From: Maridesulfovibrio zosterae DSM 11974 | Lineage (GTDB): Bacteria; Desulfobacterota; Desulfovibrionia; Desulfovibrionales; Desulfovibrionaceae | Length of the DNA stretch: 64,000 bases | Direction: 5' to 3' | Assembly: GCF_000425265.1 (NCBI RefSeq) | Contig: NZ_KE384342.1 | Coordinates: 523,528 to 587,527 of the forward strand | Shown: piece by piece, positions 47,307-57,175 of the stretch | Layout: every line of letters starts with the position of its first letter | Position numbering within the stretch: the first letter of the stretch is position 1 | The notes under the pieces: model-generated | The model's database searches: none | Told to the model about the DNA's origin: nothing | What the model saw: only the letters and a program-made list of their open reading frames with translations | Program-made: the position numbers and the translations under genes

Positions 47307-47481
47307 AATATAAAGAGTTGTTCCTATTCTCCTGATAAAGGAGGTTTGAGTTATGCTTTACATCGTTTCATGCCTTAAAGTTTCGAATTGGGCAAGTCTC
47401 CGTTGAATGATAATTCAATTTATACTTCTTCCCTATTTAGCATTACTAATAAATACGATATTTTAAAAATTAAGTTCAAAT

Positions 47482-48753
47482 CTACTTAATTTGAGGCAGG
47501 TCATCCCAGCAGGTGGTATAGTCTGGAGATCTATATTTGCTGTTCATTTGCCAAGGTTGCTTTATGCCTTCTGATGCATAGCTCAAAGTTTTTTTTCCAA
47601 ATCGTGCGTTTGCTGTATCTAAGAGCTTCATAAGTATATCTTTTTTTTTATTTTCAGCTTCACTATTCATTTCAAGCAGATTGACCTGTCTGTTAAATTT
47701 GTTGCTGAGTTCCAGCAGGACCACTCCTGTTTTTTTAAATCTATACTCTTTTTTATAAATAGAGCGAATTCCTTTTAAGGCTGCCGCGATTAAATCAGGG
47801 GTATAGTCTGTCGCTACCGTAAACATGTTTGTCGCTGAATTTGAATATTGTGGAAGATTATTATGACGGTTGGTGGTTAAATAGACCATCACACCCGAAG
47901 TCAATGAGTTTTGCGCACGCAATTTTTCTCCTGCGCGTGTAACATAAGCTGCAACAGATTCCTCAAGATCTGCCAGACTGGAGACTGGGTGACCAAATGA
48001 CCGTGAACACGATATTGTTTTTTTGTCTGGCGGGGTGCTTTCAAGGTTGAAGCATGGAATTCCTCGCAGTTCTAACGCTGTATGCAGTCCGGTTATTGAC
48101 ATATTTTTTTTAATCCACAGGTCGGGAAGATCTTTAAAAATATGGGCGTTGGTGACGCCTCTGGCTATCAGTCTTTTCCCATGCCTGCGGCCTATTCCCC
48201 AAACATCCGTGATTGCAATTCTGTCCAGTAAACGGTCTACATTGATCCCTTTGCATAAGCTGAACACTCCGTTGGTTCGAGGTTCTTTTTTAGCAAAACG
48301 ATTAGCGGCTTTAGCCAATGTTTTTGTCGGCCCGAATCCAACTGAAACAGGAATTCCTGTCCATTTGAATACTGTATTTCGGATAGTATGTCCGATTATT
48401 TGCAGTTCGCTTATCTGGTGTGGTGGTAATTCTAAAAAAGATTCATCAATAGAATAGATCTCCATTTCCGGGGTCATGGTACATAAAGTATTGGCTACCC
48501 GCTGAGACATATCTCCATATAATGAATAATTTGACGAGAAAACTGTAACATTGTGATTTTCGAAAAATGTTTTGTATTTAAAAGCTGGAGCCCCCATAGG
48601 AACTCCGACTTTTTTTGCTTCTTGAGAACGGGAAATGACGCAACCATCATTGTTAGAAAGTACAACGACTGGACAACGGCGTAGAGAGGGACGAAAAAGG
48701 CGTTCACAGGACACATAGAAATTATTGCAGTCCACTAGGGCAAAAATTCTCAT
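47482..48753 (-). CDS. umuC: DNA polymerase V catalytic subunit UmuC
   Basis: The 423-residue Y-family polymerase has the first catalytic motif FALVDCNNFYVSCERLF, the second EIYSIDESFLEL, and the helix-hairpin-helix segment DVWGIGRRHGKRL. It copies damaged DNA in the SOS response together with cleaved UmuD. ATG 48753 lies two bases after the umuD stop, with AAGG upstream. It forms an operon with umuD. Confidence 0.95.
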   Translation of the reverse strand: MRIFALVDCNNFYVSCERLFRPSLRRCPVVVLSNNDGCVISRSQEAKKVGVPMGAPAFKYKTFFENHNVTVFSSNYSLYGDMSQRVANTLCTMTPEMEIYSIDESFLELPPHQISELQIIGHTIRNTVFKWTGIPVSVGFGPTKTLAKAANRFAKKEPRTNGVFSLCKGINVDRLLDRIAITDVWGIGRRHGKRLIARGVTNAHIFKDLPDLWIKKNMSITGLHTALELRGIPCFNLESTPPDKKTISCSRSFGHPVSSLADLEESVAAYVTRAGEKLRAQNSLTSGVMVYLTTNRHNNLPQYSNSATNMFTVATDYTPDLIAAALKGIRSIYKKEYRFKKTGVVLLELSNKFNRQVNLLEMNSEAENKKKDILMKLLDTANARFGKKTLSYASEGIKQPWQMNSKYRSPDYTTCWDDLPQIK

Positions 48754-48755
48754 GT

Positions 48756-49187
48756 TCAAGCCTTATGAATGATATAGGTTACTACTCCCCAAACTTCAAA
48801 AGAAGTTTCTTCTGTTATTTCAAGTAAAGGGTAATCTGGATTCTCCGGTGCAAGGTAGATACCTCTATCTTTCAGCTTCAGGCGTTTAACTGTTAATTCT
48901 CCGTCTAGCACGGCTATAACAATTGAATTGTGAAGAGCATCAAGCGAACGGTCTACGATAAGTATATCACCGGATGTAATGTTTGCATCGCGCATAGAAT
49001 CTCCATATGCACGGACAAAGAAAGTCGCAGCGGGATGTTTTATAAGGTGATCATTTAGATCCATTTTTTTATCAATATAGTCGTCGGCCGGTGAGGGGAA
49101 TCCTGCCGAGACTCCTGATAAAAAAAATGGAATTTCAGTAATGTTAATTATTTCCGGTTGAAAAATGTCTACGCAATCGTGGGTCAT
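48756..49187 (-). CDS. umuD: UmuD, SOS mutagenesis protein
   Basis: The 143-residue LexA-like peptidase has a predicted self-cleavage site between Ala28 and Gly29 (SAGFPSP), the catalytic Ser in GDSM (residue 64) and Lys in ELTVKRL (residue 101). RecA filaments trigger cleavage, giving UmuD' that joins UmuC. The promoter region carries a perfect 7+7 inverted repeat. Confidence 0.95.
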   Translation of the reverse strand: MTHDCVDIFQPEIINITEIPFFLSGVSAGFPSPADDYIDKKMDLNDHLIKHPAATFFVRAYGDSMRDANITSGDILIVDRSLDALHNSIVIAVLDGELTVKRLKLKDRGIYLAPENPDYPLLEITEETSFEVWGVVTYIIHKA

Positions 49188-49206
49188 AAATTCTTCTTTT
49201 TAGTCG

Positions 49207-49250
49207 GTTAATACGTATATCAATTATTAACTAAAAAACAGAAAAGTCAA
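49207..49250 (-). promoter_or_regulatory. umuDC promoter with candidate SOS operator
   Basis: On the minus strand a TTGACT -35 box (49245-49250) is followed at about 16-17 bases by TAATAAT-like -10 sequence. The perfect inverted repeat GTTAATA-N11-TATTAAC (49207-49231) overlaps the -10. A LexA-type repressor site is the natural guess because umuDC is a classic SOS operon. The motif is not the E. coli CTGT-N8-ACAG box. Confidence 0.55.
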
Positions 49251-49346
49251 TCTTAGATAAACATTAACTCTAAAAAAGAATAAATGTGTAGTCTTATACT
49301 GGGGATATTTTACGAAAAGAGATTAGTGAGAAAATGAAAATAAAAA

Positions 49347-49397
49347 ATTTCCAGTGTGATCAGAATGTTTACAAACAGCATGATCACACTGGAAATT
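49347..49397 (-). terminator. Terminator after cheZ
   Basis: AATTTCCAGTGTGATCA pairs perfectly with TGATCACACTGGAAATT (about 17 pairs, 18-base loop). On the minus strand it runs into a stretch of T. Confidence 0.9.
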
Positions 49398-49413
49398 CAG
49401 CAGAAAGTATAAT

Positions 49414-50151
49414 TTATAAGCCTAGTGATGCAAGAAGGTCATCGACATCGCCCTGATCAGATTTTTCAGTAGGGCCTTTCAATTCACTCATTTTGTATTC
49501 TGTTTCCTGGTCGAGCTGCTCAAGTGATTTTTCAGGAGCTTCTTTGCGAGCTTTAATTTTCAGGCCGGTCGACATATAGAGGTCAAGAACGATTTTCTCA
49601 ACACTTTTGATTGTATCAATAATTATTTTGATACGTTGTCCGGTTAAGTCTTGAAAAGATAGCGTGGTCATGATGGTCATGAGGTCTTCACCTAGGGTGC
49701 TGTTTATCTCACTCAATTTTTCACGCTGCTCTTTTTTAACACCACCTGATTCAAAGGCTTTGATAATGTTGACAAGTGCGAATTGAGTTTCCTGCAACTT
49801 CTCAACAATATCCATGATATCCTGAGTTGCTTTTTCAGTTGTCCGCATTATCGCATCAAGTTGGTCTGAAGCTTCGTTGAATAATTCGTCTGGGTTGGCA
49901 TCCACAGGAATCTCAACAGGAGCGCCTGAAGGGCCTTTTTTAGCTTTAGAAACTTGTTGATATATGTCGCGAAGTCCATTTTGCAGATCTATATTGATAC
50001 GGCGGTAAAATTCACCTTCCAAAAGTGTTTGAGACATGCTTTTGGATATTTCCTTCTGGACAGCATCTGCGATGCTTTCTTTAAGGCTCGTGGCTAAGTC
50101 TTCAGAAACTTTTTCCATCATTTCCCGCACTATCTGATCATCATGAATCAC
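49414..50151 (-). CDS. cheZ: CheZ-like chemotaxis phosphatase
   Basis: The 245-residue helical protein carries the CheZ active-site motif LSFQDLTGQRIK, where Asp and Gln act in CheY-P hydrolysis. Its C-terminus DVDDLLASLGL matches the CheY-binding peptide of known CheZ proteins. A long predicted coiled coil lies between. It shuts off the flagellar motor signal. No other chemotaxis gene is adjacent; the upstream neighbour is a PilZ-like gene. Confidence 0.92.
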   Translation of the reverse strand: MIHDDQIVREMMEKVSEDLATSLKESIADAVQKEISKSMSQTLLEGEFYRRINIDLQNGLRDIYQQVSKAKKGPSGAPVEIPVDANPDELFNEASDQLDAIMRTTEKATQDIMDIVEKLQETQFALVNIIKAFESGGVKKEQREKLSEINSTLGEDLMTIMTTLSFQDLTGQRIKIIIDTIKSVEKIVLDLYMSTGLKIKARKEAPEKSLEQLDQETEYKMSELKGPTEKSDQGDVDDLLASLGL

Positions 50152-50195
50152 TGCGCACTCCTTCGCGTTAACTTTCTATCTTTAGTTTTAAAAAG

Positions 50196-50711
50196 CTAAC
50201 TCAGCTTGTCAGCTCTAATACGTTCACGTTGTTCACTGAATACAAATTGAATTATAGATTCAAGGTCATTTTCTCTGATATTCTCAAATTTCATGACCCA
50301 TGTTCCTTCTTTTTTTCCCGGTTTAACTGTTCCTTTGGCGCCAGCAAGGCGCAGGGGAATTTGTTCTATTTCCATAACAGACTCCATAATACATGGACAG
50401 TCTATTCTAGTTTCGGTTTTAAAAACCATCCCATTTCCTGAAATTTCTAGTATTTCAAGATTAATAGGGAAGTCGTCTGTTAGACTGCTTTTGCTCTGCA
50501 GTCCGAGCAGCTGATCCAGTTTTCGGTCCAGCTCAATCATATAAACCTTAAGCCATTCGGGTACTTTTGAATCGTCGAGGTCATCAGCAGGGTGTTTGTG
50601 CATGCCACTGAAGCCGCGAAAAAGAGGCTGGTCATTAATAGCTTTGCAAAATCGACCATGCCCTTTTATGCGTGTATGCACACTGGCATAATGTTCCTTG
50701 CTTCGTTCCAC
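50196..50711 (-). CDS. PilZ-like domain protein
   Basis: The 171-residue product has an Arg-rich N-terminal segment (HTRIKGHGRF) and a beta-rich C-terminal region (LEILEISGNGMVFKTET, IPLRLAGAKGTVKPGKKEGTWVMKFENI). This resembles PilZ-type c-di-GMP proteins, but the classic RxxxR and DxSxxG motifs are not clearly intact. It is read just before cheZ, which would fit motility control. The family call is tentative. Confidence 0.6.
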   Translation of the reverse strand: MERSKEHYASVHTRIKGHGRFCKAINDQPLFRGFSGMHKHPADDLDDSKVPEWLKVYMIELDRKLDQLLGLQSKSSLTDDFPINLEILEISGNGMVFKTETRIDCPCIMESVMEIEQIPLRLAGAKGTVKPGKKEGTWVMKFENIRENDLESIIQFVFSEQRERIRADKLS

Positions 50712-50727
50712 TGTAATTCCTTAGTAT

Positions 50728-51156
50728 TTAATCCTGAGGGTCGACTTCCATTGCCCGCACAGGACAGACTTTAGTACACATACCGCAAGCTGTACATTTT
50801 TCTAAATCAAAAATAACCAGACGGTTATTCTGATCAATAGAAAGTGCACCAGTTGGACACATTGAAAGACACATACCGCAATGCATACAGGAATTTTCAT
50901 CCCGAGCAATTTTTTGGGCAACAGGAATCAGTCGGATTCCATTTTCTTTGAGGTAGTTGATTCCTTTGTGGTAATCTTCCTCAAACCCATTTATCTCCAG
51001 GGTCATGCTGCCTTCTAAGCGCGGATTTATATCAGCTTTGAGAATGTTGAAGCTGAGATTGTAAAGCTTCCCTAAATTGCAGATTACCGGGCGACCGGAT
51101 ACTGTTGAAGGAAAGGACAAGTGAATAATTTTGTTAAAGTTTTTGCTATCTGTCAT
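50728..51156 (-). CDS. NIL-domain ferredoxin (two 4Fe-4S clusters)
   Basis: Residues 1-80 are a NIL domain (KIIHLSFPSTVSGRPVICNLG) and residues 85-140 hold two 4Fe-4S motifs, CMHCGMCLSMCP and CTACGMCTKVCP. NIL-ferredoxins with DUF39 proteins are reported to insert sulfide into homocysteine in anaerobes and methanogens. The DUF39 partner is not in this window, so that role is inferred. The ATG at 51156 has few ribosome-site features. Confidence 0.9.
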   Translation of the reverse strand: MTDSKNFNKIIHLSFPSTVSGRPVICNLGKLYNLSFNILKADINPRLEGSMTLEINGFEEDYHKGINYLKENGIRLIPVAQKIARDENSCMHCGMCLSMCPTGALSIDQNNRLVIFDLEKCTACGMCTKVCPVRAMEVDPQD

Positions 51157-51176
51157 CGTATTTATCCGGTTATAAA

Positions 51177-52088
51177 TTATTTAAGATTCTTAAGGATTGT
51201 TTTTGCTCGTTTAGCTTCGGCTGAATCAGGAGCTTTCTTGATAAGGTCTTCAAGAATGTATTTACCTGATTTAGATTTACCAAGTTTTGTAAGACATATT
51301 CCTTGCTTTAACATGGCGGATCTATATTTGTTGCTTTTGGAGTGCTTGGCAATGACAACCTGATACTTAAGTGCTGCATTGGCATAGTCTCCTAACTGAT
51401 AGTAGCATTCACCTTCCCAGAAAATGGCATTGGGTACAAGCTTATGTTTTGGAAAAGTTTTACTGAATTCATTCCAGTCACGAATGGCATTTTTATACTC
51501 TTTCGTATTAAATTCTCCTAACGCCTTGTCATACAAAGCCTTAGCTGAATCAGCAGGCTTGGATTTTTGGGGTTCAGGGGCTACGACAGCCGCTATACCA
51601 CCGGCAGCGACAGTTGAACTTGTTGCAGGTACAACTTCTTGGGGCGGGGTTGGAGTCAGCTTAATCTGACCTAAATCGATAGCAAGTTGGCTTTCAATCG
51701 CCAGTCGCATTGTTTGAAGTTTCTGAGAAATATCTTCAATAGACATAGTGCTGTTACCACTAAGCATGGAGACTTGTTCTGTCATGGAGTTGAAAGCTCC
51801 CTGCAATTTAGCAACCTGCATTTTCAGGGCACTTACTTCAGCATACATATTTGCCTGCTGAGTTTGCATGGGAGAGCTTGAAGTTTTTATTTCATTATGC
51901 AGTGCGGTATCTTCGGCACTTAACTGTGTTTGAAGGTTATCAATTTTTTTATTTAACTGGCCCCTGCTTTGACGCACTTCCATACGCAGAGAATCCATAT
52001 CAGATGTAGTGACACAACCGTTCAAACCTGTTGCTAAAGGAAAAGCAATGAGGGTGGCAATAATTGTTTTTTTTAGATTATTCGACAT
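51177..52088 (-). CDS. cpoB: CpoB/YbgF-like lipoprotein with coiled coil and TPR repeats
   Basis: The 303-residue product has a signal with a possible lipobox (ATGLNGC), a coiled-coil region up to about residue 125, a Pro/Ala-rich linker, and a C-terminal TPR domain (AKALYDKALGEFNTKEYKNAIRDWNEF, AIFWEGECYYQLGDYANAALKYQVV). This is the layout of CpoB/YbgF, which coordinates peptidoglycan synthesis with the Tol-Pal system. No tol or pal gene is adjacent. Its start overlaps the PLDc_N gene by 11 bases. Confidence 0.85.
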   Translation of the reverse strand: MSNNLKKTIIATLIAFPLATGLNGCVTTSDMDSLRMEVRQSRGQLNKKIDNLQTQLSAEDTALHNEIKTSSSPMQTQQANMYAEVSALKMQVAKLQGAFNSMTEQVSMLSGNSTMSIEDISQKLQTMRLAIESQLAIDLGQIKLTPTPPQEVVPATSSTVAAGGIAAVVAPEPQKSKPADSAKALYDKALGEFNTKEYKNAIRDWNEFSKTFPKHKLVPNAIFWEGECYYQLGDYANAALKYQVVIAKHSKSNKYRSAMLKQGICLTKLGKSKSGKYILEDLIKKAPDSAEAKRAKTILKNLK

Positions 52089-52314
52089 CGTATTTTTTTC
52101 CTCTCTTTCTACCGAGAATAAAATAAGCCAGGCAGCCTAAAAATGGTATAAAAATTGTCAGCTGAATCCAGCCCACTTTTTCCATATTTGATGGGAATTC
52201 CCTATTAAAAGCATCCCATATTGCGAAAAGGGTCAGAGCTGCAAAAAGGCCAACACTGCCCAGAATGATCATCCATGTTTCCATGGGCAGAGTGGGAATA
52301 TTTCCGAAGATCAT
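52078..52314 (-). CDS. PLDc_N domain small membrane protein
   Basis: The 78-residue product has two membrane helices with the PLDc_N pattern FAIWDAFNREFPSNMEKVGWIQLTIFIPFLG and YFILGRKRG. In larger proteins this segment is the N-terminal membrane part of cardiolipin synthases; alone its function is unknown. It starts immediately after the lgt stop and overlaps cpoB, so it is part of that operon. Confidence 0.8.
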   Translation of the reverse strand: MIFGNIPTLPMETWMIILGSVGLFAALTLFAIWDAFNREFPSNMEKVGWIQLTIFIPFLGCLAYFILGRKRGKKYDVE

Positions 52315-53069
52315 TAAGTGCTCCTTTTTTTATTTACGGATAACAGGTAAATACCAATTGAAAAAAAGACAAGTGTTATAAATTGAGTAGTACTTATCGG
52401 ACCAAATGAGCCTCGGTAATCCGCTCTGAAAAATTCAATAATAAATCTGAAAAGAGAAAACAATACCAGAAATAATCCTGTTATTTTACCGTCATTTTTT
52501 AAGTACTTTTTGGCTTGGAGTAAAATAACAAATGTAATAATTCCTGCCAGACTATGATATATTTGTGTTGGATGCAGAGGATAGAATAAAGGGGCTACTG
52601 AATCTGTGTTTCTGAAAGTGACCGCCCAAGGAAGGTCAGTATGTTTGCCATAGCAGCACCCTGCAGAAAAACAGCCGATTCTTCCAATGGCCTGACCAAG
52701 AGCAATTGCCGGAGCAAAGCAGTCAAGCCATGGCATAATATCTTGCTTTTTGGACTTTAAAAATAAAAGCCCTCCAAGTGAACCGAAAATAAATGCTCCT
52801 GAAAAAACAAAACCGCCTTGCCAAATATAAAATATTTCAATGATATTATTGACAAATTGTTGCGGATATAAACCGACATAAAGAGCTCTGGCTCCTAATA
52901 TTCCGCAAATAATGGCAATTATTCCGGTTATTGGGGCCAAAGAGTACGGTAGATCTTTATATCTGGCCTCACGCATAGCCCATCCCATTGCCAGCAGACA
53001 TCCAGCAGTGAGGTAAACGCTATAGCTATAAATATTTATGGAGCCGAGAGTAAATAGGACAGGATTCAT
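52314..53069 (-). CDS. lgt: Prolipoprotein diacylglyceryl transferase
   Basis: The 251-residue protein has about seven membrane helices and the signatures GQAIGRIGCFSAGCCYG and LHPTQIYHSLAG. It transfers diacylglycerol to lipobox cysteines, the first step in lipoprotein maturation. It begins directly after lspA, which removes the signal in the second step, so the two form a functional pair. Confidence 0.94.
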   Translation of the reverse strand: MNPVLFTLGSINIYSYSVYLTAGCLLAMGWAMREARYKDLPYSLAPITGIIAIICGILGARALYVGLYPQQFVNNIIEIFYIWQGGFVFSGAFIFGSLGGLLFLKSKKQDIMPWLDCFAPAIALGQAIGRIGCFSAGCCYGKHTDLPWAVTFRNTDSVAPLFYPLHPTQIYHSLAGIITFVILLQAKKYLKNDGKITGLFLVLFSLFRFIIEFFRADYRGSFGPISTTQFITLVFFSIGIYLLSVNKKRST

Positions 53070-53540
53070 TTATTTATTCCTGTACATTGAAATGATCATA
53101 AAAAATGCACCAACGCAAATTGCTATATCAGCCACGTTAAATGCCGGCCAGTGATAAGAGCCAAAATAAAAATCTAGAAAATCAGTTACTTCACCATAAA
53201 CTATTCTATCAATTAAGTTTCCTAATGCACCGCCTAAGATACAGCCTAGGCCTATAACTTGGAACCTGTCATTATCTTTTACTGATTTTAACAGGAAGGA
53301 TATGGCACCAAGCGCAACAATGGTGACTGCAATAAAAAATGAGCGTTGCCATGAAATATCACCGCGGTTAAGAAAACCGAAGGCAGCTCCTTTATTGATC
53401 ACATGAACAAGATTAAAGAATCCGGGAATGATCGTATCAGAAGCCCACAAAACCATTTTTTCACGTATTGCTATTTTTGTGAGCTGGTCTAGTATCAGCG
53501 TTACAACAGTGATTAATCCGGCGATAGTATATCTCTTCAT
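53070..53540 (-). CDS. lspA: Lipoprotein signal peptidase (signal peptidase II)
   Basis: The 156-residue protein has four membrane helices and the catalytic aspartates in GNLIDRIVYGEVTDF and FNVADIAI. ATG 53540 follows AAAGG and fits the family N-terminus (KRYTIAGLITVVTLILDQLTK); an in-frame start 21 codons upstream runs through a hairpin. It lies between ileS and lgt, and ileS-lspA linkage is conserved in many bacteria. Confidence 0.94.
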   Translation of the reverse strand: MKRYTIAGLITVVTLILDQLTKIAIREKMVLWASDTIIPGFFNLVHVINKGAAFGFLNRGDISWQRSFFIAVTIVALGAISFLLKSVKDNDRFQVIGLGCILGGALGNLIDRIVYGEVTDFLDFYFGSYHWPAFNVADIAICVGAFFMIISMYRNK

Positions 53541-53559
53541 TACAGACCTTTTTGCAAAT

Positions 53560-53593
53560 ATGCCCCCGTCCTCATGAGTGAAGGCGGGGGCAT
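53560..53593 (-). terminator. Hairpin between ileS and lspA
   Basis: ATGCCCCCG pairs with CGGGGGCAT on the minus strand, with extra pairs in the loop. The run after it (ATATTTGC) is a poor T tract, so it may only partly stop transcription or may mark an mRNA processing point. Confidence 0.55.
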
Positions 53594-53627
53594 TTAATTT
53601 CATTGATAGATTAATAAGCTGGACTTA

Positions 53628-56441
53628 CTAAGCGGACAGAACCGCTGCACAACGTGGGCAGAGTTCAGGATGATCAGTATTCGTCCCCAGAGTGTCATAT
53701 CTCCAGCAACGGCTGCATTTTTCACCTTCAGATTTTTCAACCTTAATACAAAGCCCTTCAAGCTCTTCAGGTTTGACTGCATCGTCTCCTGCTTCTGCAA
53801 GAGGTTTGACTTCAACACCTGAAACAATGAAGTACTCGCGCATTTCAACTGGTTCAAGAGCTTTGAGGATCTCATCGTTAGCAAAAAGAGTTATTTTGGT
53901 ATCAAGAGAGTGACCAATAACCTTTTCACGGCGTAGAGGTTCAATTGCTTTTGTAACTTCGTTACGTACGTCTACGAGAAGTTCCCATGTTTTGCGCTCT
54001 TCATTACTGATGGCAGGATCAAGAAGATGAGGGCGAATAGCAAATACAGTATCTACACCACCTTTCATTTCTTCCGGTAAATGCGAAAATGCTTCTTCGG
54101 CAGTGAAAGAAAGGATAGGCGCCATATCTTTAAGCAACATCAGCATAGTCTGCCACAGAACTGTCTGTGCTGAACGGCGTTCAAGGCTTTTTTCACCCGA
54201 AACATACAGTCTGTCTTTGATTATATCAAGATAGAATGAGGATAGTTCAGTAGTACAGAGGTTATGCAAGGTGTGGTAAACTTTATGGAATTCAAAGTTT
54301 GTGTATGCCTTCTGAATAACTTCATGCTGTCTTTTGACCAGGTCCAGTGCAAAATGATCGATAGGGAGCATTTCACTTACTGCTACGGCATCAGTTTCTG
54401 GGTTAAAACCGTTAAGGTTGCCGAGAATATAACGGCAGGTGTTGCGTACTCTGCGATAAGTATCAACCATACGATTCAGAATTTCATCAGAGATGCGCAC
54501 ATCTTCCTGATAGTTAACTGCCGAAACCCACATGCGTAAAATTTCAGCACCGTGCTGGTCGATGATTTCCTGCGGAGCTAAAACATTACCGATAGATTTG
54601 GACATCTTGCGTCCGTTTTTATCAACTACGTACCCATGAGTAAGAACAGTCTTGTAAGGAGGTACATCACGATTACCTACCGATACAAGTAAAGAACTGT
54701 GAAACCAGCCTCTATGCTGATCAGAACCTTCAAGATAAAGATCAGCTGGGAATCTATGTTCTGGGCGTTTTTCCACAACGGCAGCAAAGCTGGTGCCGGA
54801 GTCAAACCAGACATCAAGAATGTCATCTTCTTTAGCCCAGTGATTGCCTCCGCATTTGGGGCATTTAAGTCCTTCAGGAGCAAGCTCTTCAACTGATTTT
54901 TCAAACCAGTAGTCACAACCTGTTTCGTGTTTTTCAAATTCGTCTACAACTGAGAAAACCCAGTCAGAGTCATTAAAAACTTCATCACAATCCTGACATA
55001 TCAGGGCAATGATGGGTACTCCCCAGTTACGCTGACGGGAAATACACCAGTCCGGTCTATTTTCCACCATGCTGTAAATACGGTTTTCACCCCATGCCGG
55101 CAGCCATTCTACATCATCGCGGATGGCTTTAAGTGCTTTTTTGCGAAGATCGTTTTCTTCCATGGAGATAAACCACTGTGTGGTTGCACGGAAGATCACG
55201 GGTTTTTTACAACGCCAGCAATGCGGGTAGGAATGGGAGATTTTTTCCTGACCAAGCAAATTTCCTATTTCTTCCAGTTTTTCAATAACCTTGGGATTAG
55301 CTTCCCAGACGTTCAGCCCTGCGAAAAATTCTACATCTTTCAAGAAAACGCCATCGTTATTCATTGGAGAGTAAACTTCAAGGCCGTAGCGGAGGCCTGT
55401 TTCAAAGTCTTCACGCCCATGACCTGGGGCAGTATGGACGCAGCCAGTACCACTGTCGAGAGTTACGTAATCTGCCAGAACAATGGGAGATTCTCTGTCA
55501 TATATTGGATGTTTGGCTTTTGCACCTTCAAGCTTTGCGCCTTCAACCGTTGCAAGAACATTCCACTTATCCCAGCCGAAACTTTCAGCACAGACAGGCA
55601 GCAGTCTTTCAGCCAGAATGTAGAAGTCACCGTTAACTTCAGTGATGCAATATTCAAATTCAGGATGAACAGCTACGGCCATATTGTCAGGAATGGTCCA
55701 TGGTGTGGTAGTCCAGATGCATACGAAAGTGCGGGACAGGTCCACTTTTGAAGCTGCTTCAGCAGGAAGTGCTTTCAGAAGTTTTTCATCATTAAGTGGG
55801 AAGCGCACATAAATAGAAGGAGAAGTATGATCTTCGTATTCAACTTCTGCTTCAGCAAGAGCTGTACGGCAGTCACAGCACCAGTGAATCGGTTTTTTAC
55901 CACGTACGACAGAACCATTTTCCATGAAACGTCCAAGCTCACGAGCTGTGGCTGCTTCATATTCAGGCTTCATGGTCAGATATGGGTCTTCCCAGTTACC
56001 CATGACACCGAGTCTTTTAAATTCTTTACGCTGAATATTAACAAATTTTGCAGCATACTCACGGCACAGTCTACGGATAACTGTCGTAGGGACTTCTTTT
56101 TTCTTCTTTTTAAGTTCCTGTGCAACCTTATGCTCAATAGGGAGGCCGTGACAGTCCCATCCGGGAACATATTCGGCTTTCTGCCCTTGCAGGTTACGTG
56201 ACTTAACGATGATATCTTTGAGCACCTTATTCATGGCGGTACCCATGTGAATGTGTCCGTTTGCATATGGAGGGCCGTCATGCAGAACATATTGCTCGGC
56301 TTCAGCATTTGCTTCGACCATCTTGCCGTAAGCGTCGATTTCCTCCCAGCGTTTGAGCATTTCAGGCTCGCGCTGTTTGAGGTTTGCCTTCATGGGAAAT
56401 TTTGTTTTTGGCAGACAAAGAGTCTCTTTATAATCGCTCAT
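53628..56441 (-). CDS. ileS: Isoleucyl-tRNA synthetase
   Basis: The 937-residue class I synthetase has the HIGH-like motif [10 protein letters not shown] near residue 65, KMSKS near 600, and a C-terminal zinc knuckle (CSRCWRY and CPRC). The editing domain is present between them (TTPWTIPDN). Length is normal. GGAGGAC lies 11 bases before the ATG. It heads the ileS-lspA-lgt cluster on the minus strand. I saw no T-box structure in the leader. Confidence 0.96.
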   Translation of the reverse strand: MSDYKETLCLPKTKFPMKANLKQREPEMLKRWEEIDAYGKMVEANAEAEQYVLHDGPPYANGHIHMGTAMNKVLKDIIVKSRNLQGQKAEYVPGWDCHGLPIEHKVAQELKKKKKEVPTTVIRRLCREYAAKFVNIQRKEFKRLGVMGNWEDPYLTMKPEYEAATARELGRFMENGSVVRGKKPIHWCCDCRTALAEAEVEYEDHTSPSIYVRFPLNDEKLLKALPAEAASKVDLSRTFVCIWTTTPWTIPDNMAVAVHPEFEYCITEVNGDFYILAERLLPVCAESFGWDKWNVLATVEGAKLEGAKAKHPIYDRESPIVLADYVTLDSGTGCVHTAPGHGREDFETGLRYGLEVYSPMNNDGVFLKDVEFFAGLNVWEANPKVIEKLEEIGNLLGQEKISHSYPHCWRCKKPVIFRATTQWFISMEENDLRKKALKAIRDDVEWLPAWGENRIYSMVENRPDWCISRQRNWGVPIIALICQDCDEVFNDSDWVFSVVDEFEKHETGCDYWFEKSVEELAPEGLKCPKCGGNHWAKEDDILDVWFDSGTSFAAVVEKRPEHRFPADLYLEGSDQHRGWFHSSLLVSVGNRDVPPYKTVLTHGYVVDKNGRKMSKSIGNVLAPQEIIDQHGAEILRMWVSAVNYQEDVRISDEILNRMVDTYRRVRNTCRYILGNLNGFNPETDAVAVSEMLPIDHFALDLVKRQHEVIQKAYTNFEFHKVYHTLHNLCTTELSSFYLDIIKDRLYVSGEKSLERRSAQTVLWQTMLMLLKDMAPILSFTAEEAFSHLPEEMKGGVDTVFAIRPHLLDPAISNEERKTWELLVDVRNEVTKAIEPLRREKVIGHSLDTKITLFANDEILKALEPVEMREYFIVSGVEVKPLAEAGDDAVKPEELEGLCIKVEKSEGEKCSRCWRYDTLGTNTDHPELCPRCAAVLSA

Positions 56442-56696
56442 CGCTCGAAAAGTCCTCCGGAACTCTCTAGGGTACTTTTTATGATTATTGATAGTGGATG
56501 TTTAGAGCAGAATTTTCTGAAAATATTTTTCCAAACATAACAGGGATATAAAAGAGTTGTTTATCCCTGCAACAATTCAGGTGAAATTCTAAAACAGTCC
56601 GTATGGCGTATTGGTGAAAAATAAAAACGCTCAAAAATGAGCGGGATCATATTTAAACAAGGATCGATGGAAGTCAACCCGAAGTATTCTTGTATC

Positions 56697-56957
56697 TTAT
56701 AAGGAGATGAGTCCTTCAATGGTTGCAGCTTTTTCGTATATGGTCACAATTTCATCTGAAGATTCCGCCATGATGTTGACTGTTACGCTGGTATATTTGC
56801 CTGTTTTTGAGTCTTTTTCAGAATGAGGTATACCATCAAGCATTGATTTGAGCTCGGTAAGAGCTGTGCCGGGAACAATAAATTTAAAGGTATATTCACA
56901 TGGCCACTCATGATGTTCATCCAGTGTGGTTTTGAAGCTTTCCATTGATTTTGACAT
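56697..56957 (-). CDS. YbeD-like DUF493 protein
   Basis: The 86-residue product matches the DUF493/YbeD fold, a small ACT-like alpha-beta domain (YTFKFIVPGTALTELKSMLD, KYTSVTVNIMAESSDEIVTIYEKAATIEGL). Its function is not established. ATG 56957 is preferred since GGAG precedes it by seven bases; four in-frame codons upstream are also readable. It is separated from ileS by 255 bases without a gene. Confidence 0.8.
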   Translation of the reverse strand: MSKSMESFKTTLDEHHEWPCEYTFKFIVPGTALTELKSMLDGIPHSEKDSKTGKYTSVTVNIMAESSDEIVTIYEKAATIEGLISL

Positions 56958-57175
56958 ACTTAACTCCATATATAAAAATATTTCTACTTAGATCTCTCGT
57001 GAGAGCATAGTTAATACTTAATGTGCAAAAAGCAAAGTTTTCTATATTGAGAGCAAAACTGTCTGTCAATGGTGTGAAAAAAAGATTGATTCTCAACCTA
57101 AAGGATTATTAAGGGTGGCCGATATGGAACATAGGTAGCCTCACTATTGTAGGAATTGTTAAAAGGACTTATAGA

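Noticed and set aside
55221-55751. Long plus-strand frame (176 codons)
   Set aside because: It is the complement of ileS, whose own frame has unmistakable synthetase motifs.
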